A DNA stretch of 64,000 bases from Haloferax larsenii JCM 13917 (GTDB lineage: Archaea > Halobacteriota > Halobacteria > Halobacteriales > Haloferacaceae). The stretch is from NCBI RefSeq assembly GCF_000336955.1, contig NZ_AOLI01000008.1, forward strand, positions 1 through 64,000, in the 5' to 3' direction. Shown piece by piece: positions 35,933-42,992 of this stretch. Numbering within the stretch: the first letter of the stretch is position 1; each line of letters starts with the position of its first letter. The notes under the pieces are model-generated. The model was not told the DNA's origin and made no database searches. It saw only the letters and a program-made list of their open reading frames with translations. The position numbers and the translations under genes are program-made.

Positions 35933-36730
35933 TCAGGACGCGCGCGTCTCTATCTGCCCTTTGAGCGCCGCGGCGTCGAAGTCGTGGTCGGGGCGGATGT
36001 TGACGAAATCGAGGAAGTCGACCGCATCGAGCAGCGCGTCTGTTCCGTACGACGCTGCGGCCGCGTCGACCGCTTCCTTCGGGCCGATGAGCGGTTCCAG
36101 CGCGGCGAGCGCGCACGCGAGGTCGTACGACCGCGCGTCGTGCATCCCCTCGTCGTTGACGTTCGTCGCGTCGATGAAGTAGATACCATCGTCGCGGACG
36201 AGAACGTTCTCGGCTCGAAGGTCGCCGTGAGCGAGATGGTTGTCGTGCATCCGGCGGAGCGACGCGAACAGCTCAGGAGCCAACGAGACAATCTCGTCTC
36301 GCGGGGCCGAATCGAGGGTGTGGAAGTTCGGGAGGTATTCGAGGACGAGGACGCCCAACCCCTCGACTTCGAAGGCTTCGACCGGAGCCGGTGCCTGGAG
36401 GCCGATGTCTCTGAGGTGCTTCGTCGCTTCGAGTTCGTGTTTGGCCATCTGCAGGGGCGTCCCGAAGTGCTCGAAGAAGCCTTCTGTCCCGCTGGAGAAC
36501 GCACCGAGATTCCGCCCCGTGGTGAAAAGCGAGTGAACGAGCGAGTTCTGTCGTGAGATGACTTTCACGAACCACTCGTCGTTGACGACCATCGGGGTCG
36601 AAAGCCAGTTGTCCGCCTCCAGAAAGCGGATGGAGAGAGTGTCTCGGTCGTACCGCCGTGCGAGTTCGCGGGCGACCGCCTCCAGACGGGGCCACCCCAC
36701 ACGGCCGCGGACGAGCCGGCGGAGGTCCAT
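35933..36730 (-). CDS. RIO/WaaP-like protein kinase
   Basis: 265 residues with a degenerate kinase fold. The P-loop region is not obvious, VKVIS carries the ATP-binding Lys (about 58), LEYLPNFHTLD is the hinge, HGDLRAENVLVRD is the catalytic loop (Asp and Asn present), and FIDATN carries the metal-binding Asp in place of DFG. Such short kinases in haloarchaea are grouped with RIO1 or Bud32-type kinases. The target is unknown. It lies 38 bases after the UspA gene on the same strand. Confidence 0.78.
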   Translation of the reverse strand: MDLRRLVRGRVGWPRLEAVARELARRYDRDTLSIRFLEADNWLSTPMVVNDEWFVKVISRQNSLVHSLFTTGRNLGAFSSGTEGFFEHFGTPLQMAKHELEATKHLRDIGLQAPAPVEAFEVEGLGVLVLEYLPNFHTLDSAPRDEIVSLAPELFASLRRMHDNHLAHGDLRAENVLVRDDGIYFIDATNVNDEGMHDARSYDLACALAALEPLIGPKEAVDAAAASYGTDALLDAVDFLDFVNIRPDHDFDAAALKGQIETRAS

Positions 36731-36768
36731 GCACCCTCGTAAGACGAGGGGTGGCTTAAGAGCGTGGG

Positions 36769-37206
36769 CTATTCGTCGGCTTGTCTCACCGTCAGCACGG
36801 GGACCGAAGACCCTCTGACGACACGCTCGGCGACGCTGCCCAGCAGGTATCGGTCGAGTCCGCTCCGGCCGTGGGTCCCCATCACGACGAGGTCGACCTC
36901 GTCGCGCTCGGTGTGGTCGAGGATGACGCTGGCTGGCGTCCCCTCGGCGATTGTGGTCTCGATGTCCGCGCCCTCGGCTCGCGCCTTGCTCGCGACGTCT
37001 TCGAGGACGTTGTTCGCTGTGTCGTACAGCGCGTCTTTGATTCGGTCGGGTGAGAGCGCGGGTGCGGTGTGTCCGACCTCGCGGACGTCGGCGACGTAGA
37101 GTGCGTGCAACGTTGCATCGTACTGGAGTGCGTGCTCGATTGCGTGTTCGAGCGCCTCGTCGGCACAGTCACTCCCGTCTGTCGGAAAGAGGATGTGGTC
37201 GTACAT
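36769..37206 (-). CDS. universal stress protein (UspA), ATP-binding type
   Basis: 145 residues: HILFPTDGSDCADEALEHAI at the start and VVMGTHGRSGLDRYLLGSVAERVVRGSSVPVLTVR at the end, containing the GxxG-x9-GS ATP-binding motif. It is a cytosolic stress regulator. Its promoter region is shared with the divergent acyl-CoA dehydrogenase gene, and it is probably cotranscribed with the kinase-like gene downstream. Confidence 0.94.
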   Translation of the reverse strand: MYDHILFPTDGSDCADEALEHAIEHALQYDATLHALYVADVREVGHTAPALSPDRIKDALYDTANNVLEDVASKARAEGADIETTIAEGTPASVILDHTERDEVDLVVMGTHGRSGLDRYLLGSVAERVVRGSSVPVLTVRQADE

Positions 37207-37340
37207 ACGAGTACATCCGGGAGTGATTCAAAAGAGCCATTTGGCCGTTCCCACGGAGTGGGACTTACTGCCCGACTGGTCGAAGCGCACTCGGTCCCGA
37301 GCGTGGACGTCCTCGGAATCCTACATGGTCGTTCGATTAC

Positions 37341-37346
37341 TTTATG
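37341..37346 (+). promoter_or_regulatory. TATA box of the acyl-CoA dehydrogenase gene
   Basis: TTTATG lies 24-29 bases before the ATG at 37370, fitting a leaderless start. Confidence 0.6.
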
Positions 37347-37369
37347 TCTCGGACGCGAAAATTGCCACC

Positions 37370-38512
37370 ATGGATTTCGACATTCCGGACGAGCACCGGA
37401 TGATTCGTGACACCGTCCGCGAGTTCTGTGAGGAGGAGATTGCCCCAATCGCACAGGATATCGAGGACGAACACCGGTTCCCACAGGAGATTTTCGACCA
37501 GCTGGCCGAACTGGACGTCATGGGTGTCCCCGTCGACGCCGAGTACGGTGGGCTCGGCGGCGACCAGTTGATGTACGCGCTCGTCGTCGAGGAACTGGGC
37601 CGCGTCTCCGGCGGTATCGGTCTCTCCTACGCCGCCCACGTCAGCCTCGCGTCGAAGCCACTCGACATGTTCGGGACGCCGGAACAGAAAGAAAAGTGGC
37701 TCCGCCCCCTCGCGACGGGCGAGCACATGGGTGCGTGGGCACTCACCGAACCCGGTTCCGGCAGCGACGCGAGCGACATGGACACCGTCGCCGAGCGCGA
37801 GGGGGACGGCTACGTCCTCAACGGAACGAAGCAGTTCATCACGAACGCGAACGTCGCGGGCTCGGTGCTCGTGAAGGCGGTCACCGAACCCGGCGCGGGG
37901 TACGACGGTATCTCGACGTTCATCGTCGACCCGGAGAACGACGACGGCTTCGAGGTGACGACCGTCTGGGACAAACTGGGTCTGAACTGCTCGCCGACCT
38001 GTGAACTGTCGTTCGACGACTGCTGGATTCCCGAAGACAGACTCCTCGGCGAGGAAGGCGAAGGCTGGAAGCAGACGATGAAGACGCTCGACGGCGGCCG
38101 TATCTCCATCGCGGCGCTTTCGGTCGGCCTCGCACAGGGTGCGTACGACCACGCAAAGGAGTACGCCGGAGAGCGCGAGCAGTTCGGGCAGTCTATCTCC
38201 GAGTTCGACGCCATCCGCGACAAACTCGTCTCGATGTACCGAAAGACCGAGCGCGCCCGCCTGCTCACCCACAAGGCCGCGACGAAGTACGACCAAGGCG
38301 AGCGCGTCTCACTCGAATCCGCGCTCGCAAAGCTCGACGGGAGTGAGGCGGCACGCGAAGTCGCCGAAGACGCAGTGCAGGTTCTCGGTGGATACGGTTA
38401 CACGACGGACTTCGCCCCGCAGCGGTTCTACCGCGACGCGAAGCTCATGGAGATTGGAGAGGGAACGAGCGAAATACAGCATCTAGTCATCGGCCGCAAC
38501 CTCGGCCTTTAG
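37370..38512 (+). CDS. acyl-CoA dehydrogenase
   Basis: 380 residues with the ACAD fold: AWALTEPGSGSDASD (FAD/substrate loop), FITNANVAGSVLV, KLGLNCSPTCELSFDDCWIP, REQFGQSISEFDAIRDKLV and RDAKLMEIGEGTSEIQHLVIGR, where the Glu of EGTSE is the usual catalytic base. It oxidises short or medium-chain acyl-CoA in fatty or branched-chain acid breakdown, the latter fitting the Liv transporter upstream. ATG 37370 is supported by the TATA box. The long upstream frame overlaps uspA. Confidence 0.93.
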   Translation: MDFDIPDEHRMIRDTVREFCEEEIAPIAQDIEDEHRFPQEIFDQLAELDVMGVPVDAEYGGLGGDQLMYALVVEELGRVSGGIGLSYAAHVSLASKPLDMFGTPEQKEKWLRPLATGEHMGAWALTEPGSGSDASDMDTVAEREGDGYVLNGTKQFITNANVAGSVLVKAVTEPGAGYDGISTFIVDPENDDGFEVTTVWDKLGLNCSPTCELSFDDCWIPEDRLLGEEGEGWKQTMKTLDGGRISIAALSVGLAQGAYDHAKEYAGEREQFGQSISEFDAIRDKLVSMYRKTERARLLTHKAATKYDQGERVSLESALAKLDGSEAAREVAEDAVQVLGGYGYTTDFAPQRFYRDAKLMEIGEGTSEIQHLVIGRNLGL

Positions 38513-38536
38513 GCGGCTCGAACCGCACGCTTCGGT

Positions 38537-38980
38537 TTACTCGTCGTCCATCGACGACAAGCGAACCACGTACGAGAGGCTCTGTACGTGGTCTTCTTCT
38601 GTCGGTGCGTCCTCGAAGTCCGTCGGAGTCGTAAACGAGAGAATGCGCTCTCGAATCGTATCGTGGGCGTCGTCGCCGACCCACCCGATGTCTCGGTAGT
38701 ACGAGACCATTTCGAGTGAGCCGCGCCCACCGAGTCGTTCGACGAGGTGGACACACCAATCGAGGAGTACCTGCTCCGCATTCGGGGTGTGCGGTATCGA
38801 ATCGAGATACGGACGACCGTCAGATGCGACCTCTGCCGTCGCTGCGAGAAGTCGTTGGTACGCGACGTCGTTCCACTCCTTGTCGACTGGTGCGTCGACC
38901 CAATCGAACTCCGCTGGGTTCCGACCGTGAGCGGCGTGACGGAGTTCGTTGACATTATATCGACGCGGGTCGAGCGGCAT
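38537..38980 (-). CDS. stand-alone FlaD/E (ArlD/E)-domain protein 1
   Basis: 147 residues. After an N-terminal motif MPLDPRRYNVNELRHAAHG, the C-terminal half (PYLDSIPHTPNAEQVLLDWCVHLVERLGG ... YYRDIGWVG ... HVQSLSYVVRLSS) aligns with the C-terminus of ArlCE in this window and with the gene at 44165. That domain is the part of ArlD/E that makes the archaellum switch complex. ATG 38980 has a TATA-like CTTAATTC on the minus strand 23-30 bases upstream. It diverges from the histidine kinase gene, with the shared operator-like element between them. Confidence 0.82.
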   Translation of the reverse strand: MPLDPRRYNVNELRHAAHGRNPAEFDWVDAPVDKEWNDVAYQRLLAATAEVASDGRPYLDSIPHTPNAEQVLLDWCVHLVERLGGRGSLEMVSYYRDIGWVGDDAHDTIRERILSFTTPTDFEDAPTEEDHVQSLSYVVRLSSMDDE

Positions 38981-39246
38981 ACAGGTCGATGTGCGTTTCT
39001 CCGAATTAAGCGTTCGGGCTACCGCGAGTGGCGGTTTCGACGCCTCGTTGACGGTTCTCACGTCCGAACGTGGCCGAACGTGATGCAAAGCCGACGCTGT
39101 TTGTCGAATGAGGTGATATCAATTTTGATACTAGGGGCGAACCGCTTAAGTCACACTCTAGAGACAGCTTCGATATCGTCCCGGTGTGAGGTACACCGGA
39201 TTATCGAAATCGTACCAGACACTGCTATGCATCGCACGACCCACCC
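38981..39246. promoter_or_regulatory. divergent promoter region of FlaD/E-like 1 and the histidine kinase
   Basis: 266 bases. On the minus strand a TATA-like CTTAATTC at about 39003-39010 serves the FlaD/E-like gene. On the plus strand GGATTATCGAAA near 39198-39209 and CTTAAG near 39144 are candidates for the kinase. The 17-base operator-like motif lies at 39114-39130. Confidence 0.5.
39114..39130 (+). promoter_or_regulatory. shared motility operator-like site 1
   Basis: TGATATCAATTTTGATA, whose core TATCAA-TT-TTGATA is a perfect 6-2-6 inverted repeat. Copies lie at 44811 and 48524, and a weak one at 51026. It is 134 bases from the FlaD/E-like start and 117 from the kinase start. Confidence 0.7.
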
Positions 39247-41337
39247 ATGACCAACCTCGAACAGTCGCCATTTTTGTACGCACTGTTCACCTCTGGCGTC
39301 CTCGCTGGGGTGGTCACTATCGTCGTGTTGGGGCGCTTCCGTCTGTACTCTCGTCGCGTTAGAATACCGTTTGCCCTCCTCTCTCTTTCCGGTGCGCTCT
39401 GGGTGACTGCGTACGGATTCCAGTTGCTTTCGACGTCACCGGCGGGTGAACTCTTCTACGCGCGAATCGCCTGGGTCGGCGCAGCGACGCTTCCGACGTT
39501 TTGGCTCGTGTTCTCGCTCGTCTACGCGGGCGAAGACCAACTGCTCACGCGTCGAGTCGTCGCCTTCCTGTCAGTCGAACCGGCACTGGCTATCGCGCTC
39601 GCCTTGACGAGCGACTCACACGGGCTGTTCGTCCCGCCCGAGTTGCTTCGCTCGGGCATGCTGGTCAGACTCACGACCGATGCAGACCCACTGTTGGTCG
39701 GGCACGTCAGCTACGTCGCCGCGGCTTCCATCATCGGCGTGAGCGTCATCGGAAAGACCTTCCTGAGCAGCGACGGCGTCCACCAACGCCAAGCAGCGAT
39801 TCTCGTTGGGACGGGTGTGATTCCGATTTCGGCGTTGGCGTGGAAACTGTTCTGGGACCCATCGCTGCCAATCGACCCGGTTCCGCTGTCACTCGGCGTC
39901 AGCGCTGGCATCATCCTGTGGGCGCTGTATCGGTACCGCCTCTTCGACGTGACGCCCATCGCCCGGGATGCCATCATCTCCGAGATGCGTGATGCCGTCG
40001 TCGTCCTCGACGACCACCACAGGGTCGTCGAATCGAACGGGTCCGCGGCGTCGGTCCTCGAACACCCCGCAGCCGAGTGCATCGGCCAACCCGTCCTCGA
40101 CGTCATCAAGAGCCCCGACGTGGTCCAAAAGGTCCTCGACGGGCGTGACCGACTCGAAGCCGCGGTCGGCGACGGGACAGACAAGCGCTACTTCGAGATT
40201 CGCTCCGGGGCGGTGAGCGAACAGTCGCAAAACCGGGCGAAGCTTCTCGTCTTCCACGACGTGACCGAACGGCGGCAGACCGAAGAGGAGTTCCGCGCGC
40301 TCATCGAGAACTCGCGGGACATCATCACGGTTCTCGACGAGGATGGTGTTCGGCAGTACACGAGCCCGTCTATGGAAGACGTCCTCGGATTCTGTCCGGA
40401 GTCACTCGTCGGTGAGCCTGTGTTCTCTCTGGTCCATCCCGACGACCGAGAGCACGTCCGAGAGGACTTCGAACAAGTAATGGAGGGCGACTCACCCGTC
40501 CGTTCCGAGTTCCGTATTCGCCACAAAAACGGCACGTGGCGACGGTTCGAGACGGTCGGCGTCAACCTCCTCGACGACCCCTCGGTCAACGGAATCGTTC
40601 TCAACTCGCGTGACGTGACGAACCGGTATCGGTACGAACAGCGTCTCCGCGTGCTCAACCGTGTGCTTCGCCACGACCTGCGGAACGACATGAACGTCAT
40701 CCTCGGCCACGCCGACTTGCTGCTCGACGAGCGCATCCCCGCCGAGTCGAAAGACCACGCCCGCACGATAAAGCGAAAGGCGTCGTCACTGGTCGAACTC
40801 GGCGAGCAGACGCGGCACATCGACACGACGCTCGACCGTGGAACCGCTGAACTCGAACAAGTCGAGGTCATCCAACGAATCGAGAAGGAACTCGACGGCA
40901 TCGACGCCAACTATCCGCGGGCAATCGTACATCGGGACCTCCCCGACGAGCAGTGGGTCTACGCCGACGACCTCATCGAGTCGGCCATCAAGAACCTCAT
41001 CGACAACGCCATCGAACACAACGATAGGGTGCTCCCGGAAGTGAGTGTCTCCGTCGAGCCGGCAGCGCCATCGGACGACTTCGTCGAGATTCACATCGAA
41101 GACAACGGCCCAGGGATTCCCGACGCCGAACTCTCGGTGCTCGAATCGGGAATCGAGACGCCGCTTCAGCACATCAGCGGCCTCGGCCTGTGGCTCGTTC
41201 GCTGGATCGTCGACCGGTCTCACGGGCGACTCAGGTTCGTCGAGAACGAACCCAGAGGCACTGTCGCCATCGTCAGCCTCCGGAGCGTCGACGGGAAGGC
41301 GACGGTACGGGAAACGGCGTCGGTCGAGTCTGATTAG
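39247..41337 (+). CDS. 7TM-PAS-PAS histidine kinase
   Basis: 696 residues. Seven N-terminal membrane helices (about 1-230) form a histidine-kinase 7TM sensor. Two PAS domains follow (about 245-345 and 350-460, with the PAC-like WRRFETVGVNLLDD). The phosphoacceptor is His476 in VLRHDLRND, and the HATPase motifs are NLIDNAIEHN, EDNGPGIP and HISGLGLWLV. No receiver is attached and no response regulator gene adjoins, as is common for haloarchaeal kinases. Its place beside FlaD/E-like 1 in the motility island suggests a link to taxis or archaellum control, which is inference. Confidence 0.92.
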   Translation: MTNLEQSPFLYALFTSGVLAGVVTIVVLGRFRLYSRRVRIPFALLSLSGALWVTAYGFQLLSTSPAGELFYARIAWVGAATLPTFWLVFSLVYAGEDQLLTRRVVAFLSVEPALAIALALTSDSHGLFVPPELLRSGMLVRLTTDADPLLVGHVSYVAAASIIGVSVIGKTFLSSDGVHQRQAAILVGTGVIPISALAWKLFWDPSLPIDPVPLSLGVSAGIILWALYRYRLFDVTPIARDAIISEMRDAVVVLDDHHRVVESNGSAASVLEHPAAECIGQPVLDVIKSPDVVQKVLDGRDRLEAAVGDGTDKRYFEIRSGAVSEQSQNRAKLLVFHDVTERRQTEEEFRALIENSRDIITVLDEDGVRQYTSPSMEDVLGFCPESLVGEPVFSLVHPDDREHVREDFEQVMEGDSPVRSEFRIRHKNGTWRRFETVGVNLLDDPSVNGIVLNSRDVTNRYRYEQRLRVLNRVLRHDLRNDMNVILGHADLLLDERIPAESKDHARTIKRKASSLVELGEQTRHIDTTLDRGTAELEQVEVIQRIEKELDGIDANYPRAIVHRDLPDEQWVYADDLIESAIKNLIDNAIEHNDRVLPEVSVSVEPAAPSDDFVEIHIEDNGPGIPDAELSVLESGIETPLQHISGLGLWLVRWIVDRSHGRLRFVENEPRGTVAIVSLRSVDGKATVRETASVESD

Positions 41338-41344
41338 TGAACTA

Positions 41345-41388
41345 CCCCACCCTACCGCTCGCCTAACGGCTCGCGCTTGAGGGTGGGG
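41345..41388. repeat. right-end hairpin of the TnpB element
   Basis: A 9-base stem, CCCCACCCT and AGGGTGGGG, with a 26-base loop that contains the tnpB stop and last codons. Its place is that of the subterminal hairpin and guide-RNA end in IS200/IS605 elements. Confidence 0.75.
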
Positions 41389-42632
41389 CTTCCTGTTTCC
41401 ACGACGCGCTTTGCAGACACCGAGGTATCCACAGGGAGCGCAGTCTCCACAGGCGTTAACGAGAGCGAAGCTCTCGTTCGCACATCAGAATCGCTCTGCG
41501 ATTCTGAGGACGTTGATTCGGAGCGTCCCGCTCCTAACCGCTTTTTGATACCGCGAGAAAAAATATTCCACGCCGCGTTCGCGTCTCTATCCGCCTCGAA
41601 CCCACACGACGGACACGAGTGTTCGCGCACCCACAGCGGCTTGTCTGTCTTGACACCACAGGACGCACACTCCTTGGTCGTCCCGCGTGGATTGACGGCA
41701 ACGAAGTGCGTTCCTTCCCGTTCGCACTTGTATTCGAGCATTCGTAGGAACGTTCCCCACGCCGCGCCTGCGCGGTTCCGAGAGTTGCCCGGGAGTTCGA
41801 CTAACCCCTTCGAGTCAAGGTCTTCGACCGCCACGAGGTCGTACTCGCAGGCGTAGTAGTTCGACAACTTGTGAAGGAAGTCCCGACGCTTTCGCTTGAG
41901 GTCGGCGTGTCGTTCGGCCACAACCTGCCGTTGTTTCTCCCAATTCGCAGAGCCATGTTCCTTTCGCGAGAGGTCGCGTTGAGAGCGTTCCAATCGTTCG
42001 CGCTCGTCGGACAGGTCAAGGGATTCAACGGCGGTTCCGTCGGTGTCGTGGGCGTACTTGAGAATCCCCACGTCGATGCCGACGCACTTCTCGGGATTCT
42101 CCGGTTTCTCCGGCGGGTCGTCGGGAGTCTCGACGCCGAGGATGGCGAACCACTTCCCAGTCGGTTCGCGTTTGACCGTGACGGTCTTGATTTCGGCGTC
42201 GTCGGGAAGGTCGCGGTGGAATGTGAGTGGGATTTCTCCGAGTTTCGAGAGCCACAGTCGGGTCTGGCCACTCGTGTTCTTGAGCTTGAAGCCAGATTGA
42301 CTGTAGGTGAAACTGCGGTACTCGCCCGGTGCTTTCCACTTGAGCGTCCCGACGCGGTAGCCGTTCTCTTTGCGTCCGCGAAGCGTCGAGAGGTTGTCGT
42401 ACAGCCTTTGAACGACTTTCTGAAGAACCTTCGAGTGAACGTTTTTCAGGTCGTTCCACCACTTCTTGAGGCTCGGCAGGAGTCTCTGTTCGCTGTATGC
42501 CGAGGTGTCGTCGTTCCGATTAAGTCGGTGCAGGAAGTGGTTGTAGACTTGTCTACAGGTATCGACAGTCCACGCTAATTGTTCTTCGAGAGCGTCGGAC
42601 GGTCGAAGTCGATACCTGTAGTTGTAGTTCAC
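41352..42632 (-). CDS. tnpB: RNA-guided endonuclease TnpB (IS1341-type)
   Basis: 426 residues from a GTG that overlaps the companion gene stop (GTGA). The wedge/REC region is at 1-180. The RuvC triad is intact: Asp187 (CVGIDVGILKYA), Glu270 (LVAVEDLDSKGL) and Asp350 (ADRDANAAWN). The zinc finger has Cys322-x2-Cys325 and Cys340-x2-Cys343. The last 65 residues are a Ser/Thr-rich tail encoded over two strong DNA hairpins. TnpB cuts DNA next to a short target motif using a guide RNA made from the element's right end. Nothing suggests inactivation. Confidence 0.95.
   Translation of the reverse strand: MNYNYRYRLRPSDALEEQLAWTVDTCRQVYNHFLHRLNRNDDTSAYSEQRLLPSLKKWWNDLKNVHSKVLQKVVQRLYDNLSTLRGRKENGYRVGTLKWKAPGEYRSFTYSQSGFKLKNTSGQTRLWLSKLGEIPLTFHRDLPDDAEIKTVTVKREPTGKWFAILGVETPDDPPEKPENPEKCVGIDVGILKYAHDTDGTAVESLDLSDERERLERSQRDLSRKEHGSANWEKQRQVVAERHADLKRKRRDFLHKLSNYYACEYDLVAVEDLDSKGLVELPGNSRNRAGAAWGTFLRMLEYKCEREGTHFVAVNPRGTTKECASCGVKTDKPLWVREHSCPSCGFEADRDANAAWNIFSRGIKKRLGAGRSESTSSESQSDSDVRTRASLSLTPVETALPVDTSVSAKRVVETGSPTLKREPLGER
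41458..41507 (-). repeat. two adjacent hairpins inside the tnpB 3' end
   Basis: Hairpin A: AACGAGAGC (41458-41466), loop GAA, GCTCTCGTT (41470-41478). Hairpin B: a 10-base stem TCAGAATCGC (41485-41494), loop TCT, GCGATTCTGA (41498-41507). They are 6 bases apart. They lie in the part of tnpB that usually also encodes the guide RNA scaffold. Confidence 0.9.
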
Positions 42633-42748
42633 GAGCGTTCTTCAATGAGGTCGTCAAGTTTTCCGCGAACGAACGATGAGAGGTTGAGGTGGTTCTCCTC
42701 GACCCACTCGGCTTGGTCTTCGCGGATGGTGATGTTCTTCCGTCTCAC
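42629..42748 (-). CDS. 39-residue ribbon-helix-helix-like companion of TnpB
   Basis: Read from a GTG at 42748: VRRKNITIREDQAEWVEENH then LNLSSFVRGKLDDLIEERS. The strand-helix-helix spacing (ITIRE ... WVEEN ... SSFVRGKLDDLIEE) matches CopG-type ribbon-helix-helix DNA-binding proteins. Its TGA overlaps the tnpB start (GTGA), so the two are translationally coupled. It may repress or guide expression of the element. Confidence 0.8.
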   Translation of the reverse strand: MRRKNITIREDQAEWVEENHLNLSSFVRGKLDDLIEERS

Positions 42749-42842
42749 TACATACACACTATGCGCATCTGTACGCATAATTGTTGCGATTGCGTGGGCC
42801 TGTGTGCCGAGCGACGAACGTGTTTGCTACTCGTGCGGCGTT

Positions 42843-42889
42843 GACGAGACGCTTGCGTCTCGTCCGCACACAAGAGCAGGGCTCTTGTG
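42843..42889. repeat. two adjacent hairpins upstream of the companion gene
   Basis: Hairpin C: GACGAGACG (42843-42851), 4-base loop, CGTCTCGTC (42856-42864). Hairpin D: CACAAGAGC (42869-42877), loop AGG, GCTCTTGTG (42881-42889). They are 4 bases apart. The layout matches the pair inside tnpB. Confidence 0.9.
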
Positions 42890-42930
42890 AACGCTGTATC
42901 CTCTCCCTACTCACTCGCTTCGCTCGTTCG

Positions 42931-42956
42931 TTGAGGAAGGGGCCTTAGCGCCTCAA
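42931..42956. repeat. hairpin at the probable left end of the TnpB element
   Basis: TTGAGG (42931-42936) and CCTCAA (42951-42956) enclose an inner AAGG-GG-CCTT stem. It lies 36 bases from the end of the next gene and is a candidate left boundary structure. Confidence 0.5.
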
Positions 42957-42992
42957 TTCAGGTAAAAAACCGGGGTCCCTAGAGACGCGGTG

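Larger units (their letters stand above)
41340..42960 (-). mobile_element. IS1341-type (IS200/IS605) TnpB element
   Basis: An element of about 1.6 kb inserted just behind the histidine kinase stop. It contains a 39-codon companion gene and tnpB, with no tnpA. The right end has a 9-base stem, CCCCACCCT (41345-41353) / AGGGTGGGG (41380-41388), overlapping the tnpB stop. The left side has further hairpins (42843-42956). Exact ends were not determined. Confidence 0.8.

Noticed and set aside
42911-42931. CTCGCTTCGCTCG stretch near the left end of the TnpB element
   Set aside because: It looks palindromic, but the arms do not pair well; only the flanking hairpins were kept.
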